Shown here one piece after another: positions 57,962 through 64,000 of a DNA stretch of 64,000 nt. A program made the position numbers and the translations under genes. The stretch is from Costus lasius (taxonomy: Eukaryota; Streptophyta; Magnoliopsida; Zingiberales; Costaceae): NCBI GenBank assembly GCA_027563935.2, contig CM050451.1, forward strand, positions 34,239,565 to 34,303,564, given 5' to 3'. Under the pieces are notes generated by a model. It saw nothing but the letters and a program-made list of their open reading frames with translations, ran no database searches and was not told the origin of the DNA. The first letter of the stretch is position 1. Each line of letters opens with the position of its first letter.

Positions 57962-60900
57962 CTAATGGTTGAAAAACTTCAAACCCATATTATTACAGTG
58001 CTTCTCATGCTTCTGCTGCGCCAGAGGCTTGGTAAGCGGGTCTGCCAGATTGTCGTCTGTATGAACCTTGCATACTTTGATCTCGCCACGATCAATGATC
58101 TCCCTGATCAAATGAAACCGTCTCTGTATGTGCTTGGACTTCTGGTGCGACCGTGGTTCCTTTGCTTGTGCGATTGCTCCAGTGTTATCACAAAAGATAA
58201 CCAAAGGATCTGCACACGAAGGAACAACACCAAGTTCTCTCACGAACTTACGAATCCACACTGCCTCCTTGGATGCTTCCGAGGCTGCGACATACTCGGC
58301 TTCTGTTGTGGAATCAGCAACAGTTGACTGTTTGAAACTTTTCCACACCACTGCACCTCCATTCAAGCTAAAAACATAGCCTGATTGCGATCGGAAATCA
58401 TCCTGGTCAGACTGGAACGAAGCGTCAGTATATCCTTCAATACTGAGTTCTTCCTGACCACCATATATCAAGAACATATCTTTGGTCCTCCGCAGATATT
58501 TTAGGATGTTCTTGACTGCAATCCAGTGCGCCAAACCTGGATTACTCTGGTAACGACTGGTCACGCTTAACCCGTAAGCGACGTCTGGGCGAGTACACAA
58601 CATCGCATACATTATAGAACCAATAGCCGAAGCATAAGGCGTATTGTTCATTTCATCTTTCTCAGTCTGTGTTTGTGGACACTGACTCTTCGAAAGATTC
58701 AGACCATGTCTGATTGGAAGATATCCTTTCTTAGAATTTTCTAAGCGAAATCTCTCCAGGACCTTATCGATGTAAGTACTCTGGCACAGCCCGAGAAGCC
58801 TCTTAGATCTATCCCTGTAGATCTTCACACCTAACACATAGGCTGCTTCTCCTAGATCTTTCATCTGGAAACATTTCCTCAGCCATGCTTTAACAGCATG
58901 CATTTCAGGAATGTCATTTCCAATGATCAAGATGTCATCGACGTAGAGGACTAGGAAAATAATCACGCTCCCACTAAACCTCTTATATACACACGGGTCA
59001 TCCTCGTTCTTGATGAAACCAAATTCAGTGACTGATTCATCAAAACGAATGTTCCAGCTTCTCGATGCTTGTTTAAGTCCATAAATAGACTTCTTTAACT
59101 TGCATATCTTATGACGATCTGCTGGATTAGTGAAACCTTCTGGTTGTGTCATATACACATCCTCATCCAGATTTCCATTAAGGAAAGCTGTTTTCACATC
59201 CATCTGCCAAATCTCATAATCATAATATGCAGCTATCGCGAAAAGAATCCGAATAGACTTAAACATGGCTACAGGTGAGAAAGTTTCATCATAATCTATC
59301 CCGTAGATTTGTTTGAAACCTTTCGCAACTAGCCTGCCTTTATAGGTAACCACGTTACCATCCATGTCAATCTTCTTCTTGAAGATCCATTTACAGCCTA
59401 TAGGGATAACTCCCGGAGGCGGATCAACCAAATCCCAAACTTGGTTATCTGACATGGAGTCCATCTCGGCGCGCATAGCTTCAAGCCATCTCGCTGACTC
59501 CGGTCCACTGACCGCATCCGCATAAGTAAGGGGTTCATCATTATCAATGATGTAGACTCCGTCATAGCGCTCAGGCTGTCGACGGATCCTACCCGATCTT
59601 CGCGGTTCCCGTGATATCTGAGCCTCAGGTTGTTCAATAACCTGTTCTACCGGCTCAGGCTCATCCAACTGTGCTTGGTCACTTTGTCCTTCTTCTGGAT
59701 TCTCATCCAGCTATATTTCTCTCCCACTTGCCTCTTGCAGAAGAAATTCCTTCTCAAGAAATATGGCCGTCCGAGCAACAAAAACCTTGTTCTCTTTGGG
59801 GTCGTAGAAATAATAACCCTTAGTTTCCTTAGGGTAACCGACAAAGATACATTTGTCAGATCTGCTCTCTAGTTTCCCAGAGGCGAGCTTTTTGACATAA
59901 GCCTCGCAGCCCCAGATCCTGATAAATGTCAAGCTTGGCTGTTTCCCATACCATAACTCATATGGCGTCTTTGAAACTGCCTTGGATGGCACTCGGTTTA
60001 GTACCTTTGCAGCTGTTTCCAGCGCAAAACCCCAAAAGGAGTATGGAAGAGTAGCCTGACTCATCATAGAACGAACCATATCTAGTAATGTTCTATTTCT
60101 CCTTTCGGACACACCATTCCATTGTGGTGTTCCTGGCGGAGTGAGCTGTGAGATAATCCCACACTCTTTTAGATAGTCAGTAAATGCATGACTTAGGTAT
60201 TCACCACCTCGATCTGAGCGAAGTGTTTTGATATTACGGCCTAGCTGATTTTGTACTTCATTCTTGAACTCTATGAACTTGTCAAAAGATTCACTCTTAT
60301 GTCTCATCAGATAGACATACCCATATCTACTGAAATCATCAGTAAAGGTAATGAAGTACTGATAGCCACCTCTGGCATGTTTACTAAAAGGCCCACACAC
60401 ATCGCTGTGTATAAGGTCAAGTAAACCTGAAGCCCTTTGACCTTTGTGAGGAAAAGGAGACTTCGTCATTTTACCCATCAAACAAGCTTTGCATGTATCA
60501 ATCTCCTTATAGGAGAATGATCCCAGCAGTCCATGATCATGCAACCGCTTAATGCGTTTCTCGTTTATATGGCCTAAACGACTATGCCATAGCAAGGTGC
60601 TGTCATCAGCATACTTGGCTTTCTTAATATCAACATTATGTATGGAACTTTCCATGTCCAACATGAATAACCCATTATTAATTGAACCAGTTGCATAAAC
60701 AATATTATCAAATGATAAAACACACTTTGAAATATTGCATTCAAAGGAAAATCCCTTCCTGACAAGAGCAGGAATGGAGATAATATTTTTAGTTATACTG
60801 GGAACAAAGTAACAACTGTTCAGTTCCAATACAAGTCCAGATGGTAAAGAAATAAAGTAGTCTCCTACAGCAACAGCAGCAACCCGTGCCCCGTTTCCAA

Positions 60901-61843
60901 CGCGTAGGTCCACCTCATGCTGTCCCACCTGCCTTCTTCTCTTGAGTTCCTGTACATTTGAACAAATGTGAACTCCACATGCAGTGTCCAACACCCATGA
61001 TACAGAAGAAGAAAACATGACCTCAGTCACGAATATACCTGAGCCAGAAGCAAAGCTTCCCCTCTTATCTCCTTGGAGCGCTTTACAGTCCTTTTTCCAG
61101 TGACCCAGCTGGCCACAGTGGAAACACCTGTATTCCTTGGACCGCTTCACCTTTTGCTTCAGAACCTTGCTGTAGTTCTTGACCGGGGCCTTGCCCTTCT
61201 TCCCCTTCTTCTTGTTCCTTGAAGGGACCATCAAGACAGAGGTTGAAGGCTTACCCTTCAGAGTCTCCTCAGTGGTCAAGAGCATATTCAGCAGCTCTGC
61301 CGGAGTACAATCGATTTTGTTCATATTAAAATTAATAATGAACGCGTCGAATGAAGGCGGGAGAGACTGTAGAATAATGTCCACAGCAAGCTCCTGGTTG
61401 ATGGTATGCCCCAGTTTCTCTAGAGCCTCCTTGTGCCCAATCATCTTGAGCACGTGAGCTCCCACTGGGCTCCCTTCAGCCAGTTTGCTCTGAAAGAAGA
61501 GCTTTGTCAAATTATAGCGCTCAGTCCTCGCCTGTGCAGCATACAGCATCTTGAGGTTCGCTATCATGTCTATAGCAGACATATCCTCATGCTGACGCTG
61601 CAGCGGTGGCGTCATAGACGCTAGCATCAGGCAAGCGACATCAATGCTATCATTGACGTGCTTTTCATAGGCTTCCCGAACCGCCCTTGCGGCGTTCGGA
61701 GCGGGCTGCGGCGGAATCGCCGTCTCGAGGACATACAGTTTCCTCTCTGCCTTAAGAACGATCTTAAGGTGTCCAAACCAGTCAGAGAAGTTTGGCCCAG
61801 CAAACTTCTCCCTTTCCAGTAGGGATCGCACATTGAAGTTCAT
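57962..61843 (-). pseudogene. gag-pol: gag-pol of element H, one nonsense codon between integrase and RT
   Basis: Collinear with G from the ATG at 61843 to the TAG at 57964-57962. All motifs are present (CCHC, DTA, HHCC, D,D35E, YVDD, RNase H). The codon at 59713-59711 is TAG where other copies have AAG (Lys), after residue 710, in the linker between integrase and RT. The frame is unchanged on both sides. Gag, protease and integrase would still be made as a truncated product. Its second residue is Asn, as in element A. Confidence 0.94.
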
Positions 61844-63647
61844 GGTGTTCGTTGCTGCAGGTATCTACAACAATGCAAGAACAGCAAGGTCAGTATCAAT
61901 GTATAAGAATCAATCAGGACTTAAGAAAGATTCTTTTTCTCACTATTTTATCAGGCGTGAAAAATCCAGCAAAACAGCCCGAAAGAGTAGAACTCTTTTA
62001 GTGAGATGGGATCCAGATTTCATACTTGGTCTCCGCGTCCCGCTCAGGCGAGATAAGATGCACAGAGAGTACAAGCACTAGTTTCTGGTAGGCAGTCCCT
62101 GCCGATCGCCAACCCGTGCGATTCCCCTTCATCTGGGCAGTCCAGCAGACTGTGCCAACTGAGTTGGTACAACACAATCTCTGACCCCAACAGATGGCTG
62201 CCTCCATGTGCTACCATATGCGCCACATATGTAGACTACACGGTCAAGCTGACCCGACCTACTCCCTGGACCACCATGTGCTATGCTGAGCAACGAGAAG
62301 GGATAAATCCCTGCTCTGTAACACACAGGTGTAATCCCGCACCGTCTGAAGATAGATGGACGTGCCCACTGAGTGGGTACAACACGGCTCCAACGATAAT
62401 CAGAACAGTGAGGTTTCGCGTCAGAAGGCTTACGAGCTTGATATTTTAGCGTTGGATTTTAACGGTCTTTTATCTTTATTACTATCATTCAATCCCTATG
62501 GTGATAGCAAAAGATAAATCTATCATGCATTTCTAATATTTATGCAATAAAAGAAAGCATGTGTCATATGTGGTAAAAGCCCATAGCCCTAGTGAGACCT
62601 TAACCTAACTTAAGACTGCACTTGCTTTTCATGGGTCTTTTGCTGCTCATTTGGCCCAAACCTGGACCCAAGCGCCATCTGCAGCTCTGGTGCGCCCACC
62701 AGGAAATGCGCCAGGTCCTAGGGTCGAACCCTAGACCTCCCACCTGGTCCAGCCATTGCTGCATGCGCCTGTGCCAAGTGTGCTCAGTGCTCTTGTCTAA
62801 TTAAATTACAAATTTAACTATCTAGACAAGAGTGACACGCAGGTCACTTACATTTATAAATTAAAACCCAGTGATTCGCAGATCACAATAATTAATTTAC
62901 AATTTTAATACAGGCACGCAGGCCCCAGCACAGCACACAATTAATATGGGCAGCCCACATATGACTAAATAGACAAACATATGTATCAAATCAGCAAACA
63001 TGTGATCCATGATAAAAATTAAAATTTTCGAAAACCCCATGGGATCAATTTTAATTTTTCCTTATTTGCCCTACAACCTTACAACGGTCCATTACTAGGG
63101 ATCCACTCATCCAACCTAGTCAGATCCACTGCCCTTGCATGCACCAAGTCCTAACTGACTCGAGTCGACCAAAAAGTCAACTATGCATGCGCTAGGGCTG
63201 AACGACCACACTGAGGTCTGGCAAACGGGAGTGACCCCGGGCCTAACTCAGGTGCGTTCATTAATCGTCTCAATCAGACATCGCTACACACCTGTCTGCA
63301 GTCGACCTATAGCCACCATAGGCTTGCGCCAAGGTGCTATCTGGTCGACCCTTTCAGGCTGTCAGATGATCTGATCAGACATGATTGGATCTAACCTAGG
63401 GGGTGACATCAACCCCAGTAACCCGTCTAAGGGTTTACAGTAAGGTCTTTAGATCTAGCATTAGTCGCGCAAGTGTATAAGTTTTGAAAAGAAAACTACA
63501 ACTTAGAAGCGCCAACTAACATGCGCAAGATAAACATATAGACAAGATTTTCATCATGTAACTTTCGCATGTTGAAGATCTAAGCATACATTCGCATATA
63601 TGGATCACGCAAATCATTAAGCAATCAAGATAACATGCATTCAACCT
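61844..63647 (-). other. Leader of element H
   Basis: Non-coding. Contains leader hairpin 2 (62152-62170), hairpin 1 (62362-62380) and the T-arm-like hairpin with GGGTTCGACCC on the minus strand near 62705-62735. The GGCTG/CAGCC stem is damaged here (near 61950-61980). Similar to the A leader. Confidence 0.85.
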
Positions 63648-63815
63648 GCTCTGATACCAGTTGAAAGAACCCCTTAAATAAGGGGGGTCCCCTTCATGGG
63701 GGAGCATAACCCTTAGAGCATATGGCGCATAAAATTGTTCTCTTGCGGAATTAGGGTTATAAGATCGATACGCATGCAAAAGATCAACTTGATAACAATA
63801 AGAAAACATTCATAC
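61865..63815 (-). other. Predicted leader intron of element H
   Basis: Donor GTATGA after ATG GCG ATG (complement of 63816-63824); acceptor TTGTAG ending at 61865; seven codons in frame to the gag ATG at 61843. Length 1,951 nt. Confidence 0.6.
63648..63659 (-). promoter_or_regulatory. Primer-binding site of element H
   Basis: The complement is TGGTATCAGAGC. The two-base spacer to the LTR differs from the other copies by one base. Confidence 0.92.
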
Positions 63816-64000
63816 CATCGCCATGGAAAGATGTTTCCTTGGAAGCAAAGATCAAAGTAGATCTTCTCCTTGTCGTCACACACAAGATGATGTTGCTATC
63901 TCTCTTGGTGCTCCTTGTGCTAGCAAGGTTCCAAGAGGTCCTTGTCGAGTGAAGGGAAAAGAGATGTCTTTCTCCTTGGCCGAATCCTCCTCAACCTTCA
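63662..64000 (-). repeat. 5' LTR of element H, U5-side 339 bp
   Basis: Starts TGAAAGAACC in + orientation and matches 56240-56578; cut by the window edge. Confidence 0.92.

Larger units (their letters stand above)
56240..64000 (-). mobile_element. Copia element H, nearly complete (5' LTR runs off the right edge)
   Basis: Minus-strand element with complete 3' LTR, polypurine tract, gag-pol with a single nonsense codon, leader, primer-binding site and the first 339 bp of the 5' LTR seen from its U5 end. Those 339 bp match the corresponding end of the 3' LTR, including the double terminal stem. Confidence 0.95.

Overview
The whole 64 kb is a pile-up of one plant LTR-retrotransposon family of the Ty1/copia superfamily. 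I see no host gene, no structural RNA gene and no unrelated transposon. The evidence is a single ~1,294-residue gag-pol reading frame in the copia order (CCHC Gag, DTA protease, HHCC and D,D35E integrase, YVDD reverse transcriptase, RNase H), a primer-binding site matching the 3' end of plant initiator tRNA-Met, LTRs of about 1.67-1.73 kb and 5-bp target duplications. Long LTRs, a ~1.8 kb leader and LTR ends of the type TGTTGGGGTATGCCC...CA suggest the Angela/BARE-like lineage of a flowering plant with a repeat-rich genome. The lineage is inference and the species cannot be told.

Layout, with elements lettered by position. A (minus, 1-4022, left part outside the window) sits in the leader of B. 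B (plus, 4023-37368) is a tandem LTR-internal-LTR-internal-LTR array. Its first internal copy (B1) is cut by a solo LTR, S (8156-9857). Its second copy (B2) is cut by C (minus, 15847-34117), and C's leader is cut by D (plus, 21914-31087). B lies in the 5' LTR of E (plus, 37369-44501), the oldest-looking copy. E's 3' LTR is cut by F (minus, 44502-56239 and beyond). F is cut by G (minus, 46579-55727) and by H (minus, 56240 to the right edge). Perfect 5-bp target duplications prove the nesting for S (TGACC), C (AGCTA), D (AATCC) and G (ACTTT). For A, B, F and H the second copy lies outside the window.

Coding state: G has an uninterrupted gag-pol and is the best candidate for a mobile copy. B1 and B2 are broken only by insertions. 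C and D each carry one A-tract frameshift, and D also lacks an integrase zinc-finger cysteine. H has one nonsense codon, A a stop at gag codon 6, F two stops in its RNase H, and E a lost ATG, a stop and a frameshift.

The most interesting signal is a probable leader intron. Every LTR where the site is visible (nine distinct ones, plus their duplicate copies) carries ATG, one codon, then a codon ending in G directly followed by GTA, 120-190 bp before the LTR end. Every leader ends in a branch-point-like CTGAC, a T-rich tract and TTGTAG just before gag. Joining them places the LTR ATG in frame with gag, through seven extra codons, in all seven elements where both sites are visible, although intron lengths differ and are not multiples of three. 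The intron would hold the primer-binding site and a set of conserved, partly covarying RNA hairpins. This suggests that spliced RNA serves for translation and unspliced RNA as the genome.
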